DNA of 27,883 nucleotides from Pseudomonadota bacterium (GTDB taxonomy: Bacteria > Pseudomonadota > Gammaproteobacteria > Xanthomonadales > Xanthomonadaceae). Position numbers and translations under genes: made by a program. Under the pieces are notes generated by a model that saw nothing but the letters and a program-made list of their open reading frames with translations, searched no databases and was not told the DNA's origin. The number at the start of each line of letters is the position of its first letter. Position 1 is the first letter of the stretch. The stretch lies in contig JAEXAG010000108.1 in NCBI GenBank assembly GCA_023394655.1, positions 1 through 27,883 on the forward strand. Direction: 5' to 3'. Below, piece by piece: positions 8,367 to 16,378 of the stretch.

Positions 8367-9076
8367 TCATCGACCGCCCCGGCCACGCCCGTGGCCATGC
8401 CAACCATGGCTGGCTGGACAGCCACCACACGTTCTCGTTCGCCAACTACTACGACCCCGAGTGGATGGGCTTCGGCCCGCTGCGGGTGATCAACGAGGAC
8501 CGGGTGGCGGCCGGTGGCGGTTTCGCACCGCATCGTCACGCCAACATGGAGATCATCTCCGTGGTGCTGGACGGTGCGCTGGCGCACAAGGACAGCACCG
8601 GCAGCGAGGGCGTGCTGCGTCCCGGCGAAGTGCAGTGGATGAGCGCCGGCCACGGCGTCGAGCACAGCGAGTACAACGGCGATCCGGATCAGACCACGCA
8701 CTTCCTGCAGATCTGGATCCAGCCGGATCGCGTCAATGCCGCGCCGGCCTACGAGCAGCGCGTGTTCGATCGCGACGCGCGCCGCGGCAAGTGGGACACC
8801 TTCGCCTCCTTCGAGGGGCGCGATGGTGGCCTGCCGATCCGCCAGGATGCCGCGCTGCGCTCGGTGGTGCTGGCGCCCGGCCAGGCCGTCGATGCCGTGC
8901 TCGATGGCAGCCGCGGCTACTGGCTGCACCTGGCCACCGGCGAGGTGAAGGTGGCCGGGGAACGCCTGCTCAAGGCCGGCGATGCACTCGGCTTGCTCGA
9001 CGAGGCCGGCAGCCTGCGCATCGAAGGCGCGGGCGATGGCGAGGCCGAAGTGCTGCTGTTCGACCTGCCGCGCTGA
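8363..9076 (+). CDS. pirin family protein (YhhW-like)
   Basis: Cytoplasmic double-cupin protein of the pirin family, 237 residues. E. coli YhhW has quercetin 2,3-dioxygenase activity in vitro; the natural substrate is unknown. The sequence begins like YhhW (RGHANHGWLDS, HTFSFANYYDP) and keeps all four expected metal ligands: His57 and His59 in APHRHANMEI, His101 and Glu103 in GVEHSEYN. The C-terminal cupin is complete. The GTG start overlaps the yceI stop as GTGA, which fits coupling in a rutE-like/yceI/pirin operon. A terminator follows 18 nt after the stop codon. Confidence 0.93.
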   Translation: MIIDRPGHARGHANHGWLDSHHTFSFANYYDPEWMGFGPLRVINEDRVAAGGGFAPHRHANMEIISVVLDGALAHKDSTGSEGVLRPGEVQWMSAGHGVEHSEYNGDPDQTTHFLQIWIQPDRVNAAPAYEQRVFDRDARRGKWDTFASFEGRDGGLPIRQDAALRSVVLAPGQAVDAVLDGSRGYWLHLATGEVKVAGERLLKAGDALGLLDEAGSLRIEGAGDGEAEVLLFDLPR

Positions 9077-9094
9077 TCCGTTGATGAGCGCACG

Positions 9095-9125
9095 CCACCC
9101 CGGCGCCGTGCCGGGGTGGTCTTGC
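9095..9125 (+). terminator. terminator after the pirin gene
   Basis: A perfect 10-bp stem (CCACCCCGGC / GCCGGGGTGG) with a 5-nt loop, followed by TCTT. The T-run is short, but this is the only hairpin before the next promoter. Confidence 0.65.
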
Positions 9126-9160
9126 CGTGCGGATCCCCGGCCCCGGCGCGTCCGCCGGGT

Positions 9161-9166
9161 TAGAAT
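9161..9166 (+). promoter_or_regulatory. -10 element upstream of the zinc-finger gene
   Basis: TAGAAT in a GGTTAGAATCC context, 34 nt before the ATG, predicting a leader of about 28 nt. No convincing -35. Confidence 0.45.
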
Positions 9167-9200
9167 CCTTCCTGTCATCGATCGTCACCCAGAGCCCGCC

Positions 9201-9398
9201 ATGACCGACGCCTCGCAAGCCCATCAGGCCAACGCCCAGCGCGAATACGAAGTCCGCCGCGCCGACCTGCCGTTGTCCTGCCCGCTGCCGTCGATGGCGC
9301 TGTGGAACTCGCATCCGCGCGTGTACCTGCCGATCGAGGCCGAAGGCGGCAGCGCCGAGTGCCCGTACTGCGGCGCGAAGTATCGCCTGGTCGATTGA
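9201..9398 (+). CDS. zf-CHCC type zinc-finger domain protein
   Basis: A 65-residue protein resembling the zinc-finger domain of the mitochondrial complex I subunit NDUFS6 (zf-CHCC). Candidate zinc ligands are Cys27, His38, Cys54 and Cys57, set in LSCPLP, SHPRVYLP and ECPYCGAKYRL. Small bacterial members are common in proteobacteria; their role is not established. The ATG at 9201 is the only start fitting the conserved length. A TAGAAT box lies 34 nt upstream. The stop codon is 12 nt before the ATG of the following glycosyltransferase, so this small gene probably leads the envelope operon. Confidence 0.88.
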   Translation: MTDASQAHQANAQREYEVRRADLPLSCPLPSMALWNSHPRVYLPIEAEGGSAECPYCGAKYRLVD

Positions 9399-9409
9399 CC
9401 GCCCGGCCG

Positions 9410-10522
9410 ATGGGCCGCCCCCTGACCGTGGTGCAACTGCTGCCGGCACTCGAATCCGGCGGCGTCGAACGCTCCACCCTGGAGATTTCCGAAGCGCTGG
9501 TACGCGCCGGCCATCGTGCCATCGTGGTATCGCGTGGCGGTCGGCTGCTGCCGCAGCTGCATGATTGCGGTGCCGAGCACGTCCGCCTCGACATCGGCGC
9601 GAAATCGCCCGCGACCCTGGCGCTGGCCTGGCCCCTGCGCCGCCTGCTGCTCGAATCCGGTGCCGACATCGTCCACGCGCGCTCGCGCCTGCCGGCGTGG
9701 ATCGGGCGACTGGCGCTGGCGGGGCTCCCCGCCGATCGCCGCCCGCGCTGGATGACCACCATGCACGGGCTGAACTCGCCCTCGCGTTACAGCGCGGTGA
9801 TGGCCGGTGGCGAGCGCGTCATCTGCGTGTCGGCCACCGTGCGCGATTACCTGCTGCGCCACTATCCGCACGTCGATCCCGCGCGACTGCGGGTGATCCC
9901 CCGCGGCATCGATCCGGCCCGCTTCCCGCGTCGTGCCGCCATCGATCGTGCCGCGCGCGCAAAGCTGGCGCGGGCGATGCCGGCACTGGGCGGCGAGGGC
10001 CCGCTGCTGCTCATGCCCGGTCGCGGCACCCGGCTTAAGGGACATGCCGATGCGCTGGCGCTGCTCGTGGCGCTGCGTGGCGACGGGCTGGATGCGCGGC
10101 TGTGGATGCCCGGCGCGCGCGCGCCCGGCCGCGAGGCCTACATCGCCGAACTGGAAGCCGAAGCGGCCAGGCTCGGGGTGTCGGGGCAGGTGGCGTTCGC
10201 ACCGCCCACCGATGAAATCGCCGCCGCGTATGCCGCCAGCAATCTGGTCCTGCAGCTCTCCCGCAAGCCCGAAGCCTTCGGGCGCACCGTCGTCGAGGCG
10301 CTGTCGGTCGGCGTACCGGTGCTCGGCTGGGCGCATGGCGGCGTCGGCGAGCTGCTGGCCGAACTGCAGCCCGAGGGCGCCGTGCCGCCGTTCGCGATGG
10401 ATGCGCTGGCGCTGCGTGCCGCGATGCTGCTCCGGCAGCCGCCGGCGCCGCCCGTTACCATGCCCTGCACCCTGCAGGCGATGCAGGCGGCCACCCTTGC
10501 CGTTTACGACGAACTTGCATGA
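9410..10522 (+). CDS. GT4 family glycosyltransferase, probably LPS core
   Basis: A 370-residue retaining glycosyltransferase of GT-B fold. The N-terminal domain has the acceptor-side glycine motif LESGGVERSTLE; the C-terminal donor domain begins near LLLMPGRGTRLKGH and has the E-x7-E motif KPEAFGRTVVEALSVGVPVL, where the first Glu normally contacts the nucleotide sugar. Its last bases overlap the O-antigen ligase start (ATGA), and lipid A/Kdo genes follow, so a role in LPS core or O-antigen sugar transfer at the inner face of the cytoplasmic membrane is inferred; the sugar is unknown. ATG at 9410 is used; a TTG at 9395 overlapping the upstream stop codon is an alternative. No clear ribosome site is visible, consistent with coupling. 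Confidence 0.9.
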   Translation: MGRPLTVVQLLPALESGGVERSTLEISEALVRAGHRAIVVSRGGRLLPQLHDCGAEHVRLDIGAKSPATLALAWPLRRLLLESGADIVHARSRLPAWIGRLALAGLPADRRPRWMTTMHGLNSPSRYSAVMAGGERVICVSATVRDYLLRHYPHVDPARLRVIPRGIDPARFPRRAAIDRAARAKLARAMPALGGEGPLLLMPGRGTRLKGHADALALLVALRGDGLDARLWMPGARAPGREAYIAELEAEAARLGVSGQVAFAPPTDEIAAAYAASNLVLQLSRKPEAFGRTVVEALSVGVPVLGWAHGGVGELLAELQPEGAVPPFAMDALALRAAMLLRQPPAPPVTMPCTLQAMQAATLAVYDELA

Positions 10523-11865
10523 GCCCCGATTCCGCATCCCCGCCCGCCACCGATCCCGGCATCCCCACCGGATGGCGCTGGGCACCCTGGTGGGTGCTGG
10601 CCTACGTGGCGTTCTGGCCGGCCTCGCGCGTGTCGGAGGCGATCCTTTCGATCGGTGCGCTCACCACCATCTACCTGCTGGCCCGCGCGCGCTTCCGTGA
10701 CGGCACCCGCCTGCTCGGCAACGCCGCCTGGGCGCTGACCACCGCGCTGTTCTTCGCCTACTGGCTGCCGCAACTGTTCTCCACCTTCGATGCACTGGAT
10801 CCCGCCGCGGCCGTCGGCAAGGTCATGGCCGGCCTGCGCTACCTGCCGTTCCTGTGGCTGGTGGCGATCTCCGTGGCCACGCTCGATGGCCGGCGCAAGG
10901 TGTTCTCCGGCATCGCGCTGATCATGGCCGCGTGGAGCCTCGACCTGCTGCTGCAGGGCGCCGCCGGCTGGCGCCACAGCGCGCTCAACGGCGGGCTGGA
11001 TGCGCTCTACCAGCTGGTGCGCGACGGCAAGGCCATGTGCGATGGGCAGGCCGATCGAGGTGCCGATCGTTTCAACGGCATCTTCGGCACCTGCAACCCG
11101 GTGCTGGGCGTGGTGCTGGCCAGTTTCTCGCCGTTCCTGCTGCATGCCGCGCACAAGCGGCTCGGCGTGCGTGGCTGGCTGGCGGCGGCGCTGCTCGCGG
11201 GCATCGCCGTCGTGCTGGCCGGCTCGCGCGCCAGCCTGCTGACCTATGCGCTGGTGCTACTGCTTTCCGGCTGGCACGTGCTGGGCTGGAAGCGCCTCGC
11301 CGGCGTGTTCGTCGCCGGTGCGGTGGCGATCGCGGTGCTCGGCAGCCTGCACGCGCCGCTGGGCGAACGCATCGTGCGCAGCACACAACTCTTGGCCGCC
11401 AACGGGGCCGGCGTGGACAGCGCGCTATCCGGGCGCGGCCGGATCTGGCAGGGCGCGGCCTGCATGATCCGCGAGCATCCGGTCAACGGCGTCGGCGTGC
11501 GCGATTTCCGCAACGCGTGGCCGGCCTGCGATCCCGATCCCGGCGTGATGCCGGCCTGGGGGCAGGGGCCGGCCCTGCACGCGCACCAGCTGGTGCTCGA
11601 GGTGCTTTCCGAAACCGGCCTCCTCGGCCTGCTGCTGTGGATCGCCGGCCTGGCGCTGGCCTGGCGCGCATGGCGCTGGTCCACCGCCGATGCCCGCGAT
11701 CGCGCGCGACCGGCCTTGCAGGCGCTGCTGGTCACGGTGTTCCCGCTGAACACGCACCTCGCCTTCCATTCCGCGTTCTGGGGCGGGGTGTTCCTGCTGC
11801 TGCTGGCCCTGTACGCGGGCAGCCTGCTGGCGCGCGGCACCTCGCCGGTGGCATCGGAGGATTGA
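10519..11865 (+). CDS. O-antigen ligase family protein (WaaL-like)
   Basis: Polytopic inner-membrane protein, 448 residues, with about 10-12 hydrophobic segments. The Wzy_C/WaaL-type core includes LAGSRASLLTYAL (near residue 235) and a large periplasmic loop with SGRGRIWQGAACMI, HPVNGVGVRDFRNAW and HAHQLVLEVLSETGLLGLLLW; the histidine-bearing loop is where ligases hold catalytic residues. Such enzymes attach undecaprenyl-linked O-antigen to lipid A-core in the periplasm; a Wzy polymerase of the same superfamily cannot be excluded. Its ATG overlaps the glycosyltransferase stop (ATGA). The stop TGA abuts the reverse-strand stop of the acyltransferase, so the convergent genes have no spacer. Confidence 0.88.
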   Translation: MSPDSASPPATDPGIPTGWRWAPWWVLAYVAFWPASRVSEAILSIGALTTIYLLARARFRDGTRLLGNAAWALTTALFFAYWLPQLFSTFDALDPAAAVGKVMAGLRYLPFLWLVAISVATLDGRRKVFSGIALIMAAWSLDLLLQGAAGWRHSALNGGLDALYQLVRDGKAMCDGQADRGADRFNGIFGTCNPVLGVVLASFSPFLLHAAHKRLGVRGWLAAALLAGIAVVLAGSRASLLTYALVLLLSGWHVLGWKRLAGVFVAGAVAIAVLGSLHAPLGERIVRSTQLLAANGAGVDSALSGRGRIWQGAACMIREHPVNGVGVRDFRNAWPACDPDPGVMPAWGQGPALHAHQLVLEVLSETGLLGLLLWIAGLALAWRAWRWSTADARDRARPALQALLVTVFPLNTHLAFHSAFWGGVFLLLLALYAGSLLARGTSPVASED

Positions 11866-12786
11866 TCAATCGGCGCGGTCGTAGATCGACCAGCCATCCG
11901 GCTGGCGCTTGAAACGGCGATGGATCCACAGGTACTGCGAAGGCGCTTCGCGCACCATCGCCTCGATCGCGGCATTGACGGCCGCGCTGTCGGCGGTGGC
12001 ATCGTCGGTGGGGAAGGGCGCCAGCGGCGGCGCGATCCGCAGGATGTAGCGCCCGCCTTCGCGGCGGTGGAAGAACGGCACCACCGCGCAGCCGCTGATG
12101 CGTGCCAGCTGGTGGGTGGCGGTGATGGTGGCGGCGGGGATGCCGAAGAACGGCGCGAACACCGTGTCCTTGCCGCGCATGTCCTGGTCCGGCGCGTACC
12201 AGAGGAAACCGCCGCGCTTGAGGTGGCGGATCGCCGCGCGCAGGTCGTCGTTGGTGAACATCGCGCGGGCATGGCGCAGGCGCCCGCGCAGCACCGCCCA
12301 TTCGAACACCGGGTTGCGATGGCGGCGGTACATGCCGGCCAGCGGCACGTGGTCGCAGAGCAGTCGGCCGCACATTTCCAGGGTCATGAAGTGCCCGGAC
12401 ACCATCAGCACGCCGCGGCCTTCGGCCTGCAGTGCACGGAGGTGTTCGAGCCCTTCGATTTCCACCGTGCGCTGCATCGGCGCGGCGCTTCCCCACCACG
12501 CGCGGGCAAACTCGAACAGGCCGATGCCGAGATCGCGGAAATGATCGCGGCAAAGGGCTTCGCGCGCGGCTTCCGGCATGTCCGGGAAGCACAGCGTGAG
12601 ATTGCGCCGGGCCGCCGCTCGACGGCTGCCGGCAAGCCGCATCAGCACCCGGCCCAGTGGCGCGCCGAGGGCACGTTGCATCGGCCACGGCAGGCGCGCC
12701 AGCAGCACGAGCAGCGCCAGCGCCGCCCACATCGGCCAGTGGCGGGGGGCGAGCAGGGCGCGGGTCAGTGGTGCAGAATCGGCCAT
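11866..12786 (-). CDS. LpxL/HtrB family lipid A acyltransferase
   Basis: Inner-membrane enzyme that adds a secondary acyl chain to Kdo-lipid A, 306 residues (family about 300-310). A single N-terminal membrane anchor spans about 18-32. The catalytic H-x4-E is SGHFMTLEM (His132, Glu137). Other family marks are YRRHRNPVFEW, WYAPDQDMRGKDTVF, PFFGIPAATITATHQL and WIHRRFKRQPDG. Whether it is the first (LpxL) or second (LpxM) acyltransferase cannot be told from the window. The ATG at 12786 is supported by CAGAAT exactly 6 nt upstream, suggesting a leaderless mRNA. It diverges from kdtA by 47 bp, coupling lipid A acylation with Kdo transfer in location. Confidence 0.93.
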   Translation of the reverse strand: MADSAPLTRALLAPRHWPMWAALALLVLLARLPWPMQRALGAPLGRVLMRLAGSRRAAARRNLTLCFPDMPEAAREALCRDHFRDLGIGLFEFARAWWGSAAPMQRTVEIEGLEHLRALQAEGRGVLMVSGHFMTLEMCGRLLCDHVPLAGMYRRHRNPVFEWAVLRGRLRHARAMFTNDDLRAAIRHLKRGGFLWYAPDQDMRGKDTVFAPFFGIPAATITATHQLARISGCAVVPFFHRREGGRYILRIAPPLAPFPTDDATADSAAVNAAIEAMVREAPSQYLWIHRRFKRQPDGWSIYDRAD

Positions 12787-12792
12787 GCCGAC

Positions 12793-12798
12793 ATTCTG
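12793..12798 (-). promoter_or_regulatory. -10 element of the lpxL-type gene, leaderless promoter
   Basis: CAGAAT on the minus strand, then 6 nt (GTCGGC), then the ATG. The whole divergent region is 47 bp, leaving little room for a leader. Confidence 0.45.
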
Positions 12799-12821
12799 GC
12801 AGACCGGGTCCGACCATCCCG

Positions 12822-12827
12822 TATCCT
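12822..12827 (+). promoter_or_regulatory. -10 element of kdtA, leaderless promoter
   Basis: TATCCT on the plus strand, then 6 nt (TGCCGC), then the kdtA ATG at 12834. No ribosome site precedes the ATG. Confidence 0.45.
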
Positions 12828-12833
12828 TGCCGC

Positions 12834-14114
12834 ATGAAACCGGATCTCGCCGAACGCATGCTGCGCGCGCTGTATTCGCTGGCGCTCTACGCGCTGGCGC
12901 CGGTGACGATCTACCACCTGGTCTGGCGCGGATTCCGCCAGCCGGCCTACCTGCAGCGCTGGGGCGAGCGCTACGCCCGCTACGGGGATGCCGTGCCCGA
13001 GCCGGCGCCGCTCTGGGTGCATGCGGTCTCGGTGGGCGAAGTGATGGCCGCGGCGCCATTGGTGAACGCGCTGTTGGCGAAATACCCGGACCGCCGCATG
13101 GTGATCACCAGCATCACGCCGACCGGCTCCGAACGCATCGTCTCGATGTGGGGCGGACGGGTGGCGCACGTCTACCTGCCCTACGACCTGCCGGGCGCGG
13201 TGGATCGCTTCCTCCGGCAGTTCCGGCCGCAGGTCGGCCTGATCATGGAAACGGAGTTGTGGCCGAACCTGCTGTTCGGCTGCCGGGATCGCGGCGTGCC
13301 GCTGGCCATCGTCAATGCGCGGCTGTCGGCGCGTTCGCTGCGCGGCTATCGCGTGCTGGCGCCGCTGGTCTCGCGCGCCTTGGCGACGGTCGCGCGGGTC
13401 TGCGCGCAGGGCGAGGAGGATGCCGGCCGATTCCTGGCGCTGGGCGCGCGCGCCGATGCCGTGGTGGTGACCGGGAACCTGAAGTTCGATGTCGCCGAGC
13501 GCGAGGACGCGGAATCCTTCGTCGATGCCTTCCGCGCACGCGCCGGCAAGCGGATGGCATGGATCGCCGCCAGCACGCATCCCGACGAGGAGATCGCGGT
13601 GCTCAACGCGCATCGTCGCCTGCGCCGGCGCTGGCCGGATCTGCTGCTGGTGTGGGCGCCGCGCCATCCGGAGCGCTTCGGCCCGGTCCGCGAGCTGGTC
13701 CGCAGCACCGGGATGCGGCTGGCCACGCGTCAGGTGGAATGCTGGGCCGATGGTGATGACGCGGTGTTTTTGGTGGACACCCTGGGCGAGCTGCCGTGGT
13801 TCTTCGGCGTTGCCGATGTCGCCTTCGTGGGTGGCAGCCTGCAGCCGATCGGCGGGCACAACCTGCTGGAGCCGGCCAGCGCCGGGGTGCCGGTGGTGAC
13901 CGGCCCCCATCTGCACAACTTCGCCGAGATTTCCGCGCGCCTGCGCGAAGCCCGGGTCCTGGAGATCGTCGCCGACGGCGAGGCGCTGGCGGCGGGCATC
14001 GAGCGCTGGCTGGAAAACCCCGGACGGCGTGCCGAGGCCGGTGCCAGGGCGCGTGCGCTGGTGGCGGCGGGCCGCGGCGCGCTGGACAAGACGCTGCGCG
14101 CGGTCGGGCTTTGA
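12834..14114 (+). CDS. waaA: 3-deoxy-D-manno-octulosonic acid (Kdo) transferase
   Basis: GT30-family enzyme (KdtA/WaaA) that transfers Kdo from CMP-Kdo to lipid IVA at the inner membrane; 426 residues, the usual length. A membrane anchor near 10-30 is followed by HAVSVGEVMAA, whose Glu69 corresponds to the proposed catalytic base. Family blocks continue: TSITPTGSERI, LIMETELWPNLL, VNARLSARSLRGY, VTGNLKFD, STHPDEEI, WAPRHPERF, and FVGGSLQPIGGHNLLEPA for CMP-Kdo binding. The ATG at 12834 matches known N-termini. It diverges from the acyltransferase gene, which acts on its product. A hairpin without T-run separates it from the convergent tolC-type gene. Confidence 0.97.
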   Translation: MKPDLAERMLRALYSLALYALAPVTIYHLVWRGFRQPAYLQRWGERYARYGDAVPEPAPLWVHAVSVGEVMAAAPLVNALLAKYPDRRMVITSITPTGSERIVSMWGGRVAHVYLPYDLPGAVDRFLRQFRPQVGLIMETELWPNLLFGCRDRGVPLAIVNARLSARSLRGYRVLAPLVSRALATVARVCAQGEEDAGRFLALGARADAVVVTGNLKFDVAEREDAESFVDAFRARAGKRMAWIAASTHPDEEIAVLNAHRRLRRRWPDLLLVWAPRHPERFGPVRELVRSTGMRLATRQVECWADGDDAVFLVDTLGELPWFFGVADVAFVGGSLQPIGGHNLLEPASAGVPVVTGPHLHNFAEISARLREARVLEIVADGEALAAGIERWLENPGRRAEAGARARALVAAGRGALDKTLRAVGL

Positions 14115-14126
14115 AGGATGGCGAAC

Positions 14127-14147
14127 CGCGGCCCGGGGCGGGCCGCG
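14127..14147. terminator. GC hairpin between convergent kdtA and tolC-type genes
   Basis: An 8-bp perfect stem (CGCGGCCC / GGGCCGCG) with a 5-nt loop. No T-run on either strand, so termination is possible but weakly supported. Confidence 0.35.
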
Positions 14148-14157
14148 ATGGCGGGCC

Positions 14158-15561
14158 TCAGCGGCTGATGCGCGGCGCGCGGCCGGCGGGCACCGTCAGC
14201 AGGCGGTTGATGTCCTGCAGATCGCCGACGTCCAGCGTGCCGGCGGCCTGCCGCAGCACCAGATGGCTCTGCAGGTAGTTGTACTTGGCTTCGGCGTAGG
14301 CGCGCTGCGCGTTGAACAGGTTCTGCTGGTTGAGCAGCACGTCGATCACCGTGCGGGTGCCGACTTCCAGCCCGACCTGCGAGGCATCGTAGGCGCTCTG
14401 CGCCGCGACCAGCGCCAGCCGGCGGGCCTCGACCGCGCTGATGCCGGCGGCGAGGTTCTGGTAGGCGTTGCGGGTGTTGCGTTCGAGCGCGCGCTTCTGC
14501 TGTTCCAATTGCTGCTCGGCCACGTCGCGCTGGGCGATCGACTGGCGCACCTGCGATTGGGTGGCGAAGCCGTTGAAGATCGGCACCGAGAGCGTCAGCC
14601 CGACGCTCGGGTTGCGGCTCCAGCTGTCGCTGGAGAAGCGGCCGCCGGATTGCTCGACGGTGCTGTCGCCCCGCTGGTAGCCGTAGCTGCCGCTGGCATA
14701 CACGCTGGGCAGATGGCCGGCGCGCGCGGTTTCGATGTTCTGCTCGGCGGCGGCCACGCGGACCTTCTGCGCGGCCAGCGCGGGATTGTTTTCGACCGCC
14801 CGCACGACCCAATCCTCGGCGGCGCCTTCGGCCGGCAGCTGCGGCTTGAAGTCGTCGGGCAGCGCCATCAGGCTGTTGATCGGCTGGCCGGTGATCTCGG
14901 CCAGTGCCTGGCGGGCGTCTTCCAGCGCGTTGCGCTGCAGGATGGTGTTGGCGCGCGCGCCTTCGTACTGGGCGCGGGCCTCGTGCTGGTCGGTGATCGG
15001 CGCCAGGCCGACTTCCAGCCGCTTGCTGGCGAAATCGAACTGCTTCTTCAGCGCCTCTTCCTGCGCTTCGGCGGCGGCCAGGGTTTCCATCGCCACCAGC
15101 ACGCTGAAATAGGCCTGCGAGGTGCGGGTGATCAGCTGGTCACCGGCCGCATCCAGCTCGTGTTCGCCGGCGCGGGTGTACAGGCGCTGGGCGCGATGGC
15201 GGCTGATGGTGACGCCGTCGAACACCATCTGACGGGCATTCACGCCGATGCTGCGGTTGGTGGAGTCCACCGTTCGCTCGCCGCCGGAGATGATCGCGCC
15301 GGTATCCGGATCGATCTGCGGCTGGCCGCTTTCACTGGTGCTGCGACTGCGGGTGATGCTGGCCGAGCCGCTGACCTGCGGCAGCATCGCCGCGCGGGTC
15401 TGCACTTCGCCTTCGGCGGTGGCGCGCTGGCTGGCCTCGGCGGAGGCCAGCAGCGGATCCTGCCCGCGGGCAAGCTGGTAGGTCTGGAACAGGTCCTCGC
15501 CCTGCACGGTGGCGGGCAGCAGGGCGACGGAAAGGGCCAGGGCAAGCGGGCGGAAACGCAT
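14158..15561 (-). CDS. tolC: TolC family outer membrane efflux/secretion protein
   Basis: A 467-residue TolC-type channel-tunnel protein that forms the outer-membrane exit duct for tripartite efflux pumps or type I secretion. A signal peptide of about 21 residues (MRFRPLALALSVALLPATVQG) precedes the mature start EDLFQTYQLARGQDPLL. The two tandem OEP repeats are visible as long Ala/Gln/Glu-rich helices and paired beta-strand motifs, with PSVGLTLSVPIFNGF and YNYLQSHLVLRQAAGTL typical of the second half. GAGGA lies 6 nt before the ATG. The Pcm-like gene is 57 nt upstream on the same strand, an association also seen in other gammaproteobacteria, so a shared transcript is likely. No pump partner is in the window. 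Confidence 0.93.
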   Translation of the reverse strand: MRFRPLALALSVALLPATVQGEDLFQTYQLARGQDPLLASAEASQRATAEGEVQTRAAMLPQVSGSASITRSRSTSESGQPQIDPDTGAIISGGERTVDSTNRSIGVNARQMVFDGVTISRHRAQRLYTRAGEHELDAAGDQLITRTSQAYFSVLVAMETLAAAEAQEEALKKQFDFASKRLEVGLAPITDQHEARAQYEGARANTILQRNALEDARQALAEITGQPINSLMALPDDFKPQLPAEGAAEDWVVRAVENNPALAAQKVRVAAAEQNIETARAGHLPSVYASGSYGYQRGDSTVEQSGGRFSSDSWSRNPSVGLTLSVPIFNGFATQSQVRQSIAQRDVAEQQLEQQKRALERNTRNAYQNLAAGISAVEARRLALVAAQSAYDASQVGLEVGTRTVIDVLLNQQNLFNAQRAYAEAKYNYLQSHLVLRQAAGTLDVGDLQDINRLLTVPAGRAPRISR

Positions 15562-15618
15562 CGGAAATCCTCGTGAATACGTTGCGCGAAGCCACCGGCC
15601 AGGCCGGCAACTGCGCGG

Positions 15619-16272
15619 TTACAGGGTGAATCGGGGCGTGGGCTCGGCACCGATCAGGTAGGGAATATCGGTTTCAAACAACGATTGGCTGCGGCGCGCG
15701 TTGACATCGCCGCCAAGCAGCACCGCTTCCATGACCGGGGACTGGCCGTGGATCACGAACAGCCGCCCGCCCGGCGCCAGCCAGTTGAAGAACAGCGCGG
15801 GCACCTCGGCGACCGCACCGGTCACGCAGACCACGTCGTAGCGATCCGTGCCCTGCCACTGGAAGGCATCGGCGGTTTCGACGGTGGCATTGGCATGGCC
15901 CTGCTCGGCCAGGCGCGCGCGCGCGGCATCGGCCAGCGCCGGCTGGATTTCGAGGCTGTGGACGGAGCCGGCCATCTGCGCCAGGCAGGCGGTGAGATAG
16001 CCGCTGCCGGTGCCGATCTCCAGCACCCGTTCGCCGGGCTGCGGCAGCAGCGCCTGCAGGGTGCGGCCTTCCACCACGGGCTTCATCATGAACTGGTCGT
16101 GGCCCAGGGGCAGGGGCAGGTCGGCATAGGCCAACTCGCGATGGGCTTCGTCGACGAATGCCTCGCGCGGGGTCTGGCCGATCACGAGCAGGACCCGCGG
16201 ATCCAGCACGTCCCAGGGGCGAACCTGCTGTTCGACCATGTTTTCCCGGGCTTTGGCGTAGTTCATCGTCAT
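15619..16272 (-). CDS. protein-L-isoaspartate O-methyltransferase-like protein (divergent)
   Basis: A 217-residue SAM-dependent methyltransferase of Pcm-type fold. The N-terminal ARENMVEQQVRPWDVLD and the SAM motif VLEIGTGSGYLTA (near residue 80) are clear, as are EAFVDEA and FFNWLAPGGRLFV. In true Pcm enzymes a Gly-Gln-Thr-Ile-Ser motif supplies the catalytic Ser; here the aligned segment is PLGHDQFMMKP, lacking it. The usual annotation may therefore overstate function. An ATG at 16266 is equally plausible (MNYAKAREN). A TAAAAT box at 16303-16308 could be its -10. It lies directly upstream of the tolC-type gene on the same strand. Confidence 0.85.
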   Translation of the reverse strand: MTMNYAKARENMVEQQVRPWDVLDPRVLLVIGQTPREAFVDEAHRELAYADLPLPLGHDQFMMKPVVEGRTLQALLPQPGERVLEIGTGSGYLTACLAQMAGSVHSLEIQPALADAARARLAEQGHANATVETADAFQWQGTDRYDVVCVTGAVAEVPALFFNWLAPGGRLFVIHGQSPVMEAVLLGGDVNARRSQSLFETDIPYLIGAEPTPRFTL

Positions 16273-16302
16273 GGCGTGGCTTCGGTGGCGGCGGAACATG
16301 GC

Positions 16303-16308
16303 ATTTTA
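16303..16308 (-). promoter_or_regulatory. -10-like element upstream of the Pcm-like gene
   Basis: TAAAAT within GGGATAAAATGCC on the minus strand, about 30 nt before the ATG at 16272. It is AT-rich against a strongly GC background. Confidence 0.4.
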
Positions 16309-16378
16309 TCCCGTGCGGCACCGAGAATGCCGGCTTCGCGGGGGCGGCGTTGAGTGCCGGAAGTCAGGCCGGCGCAGG

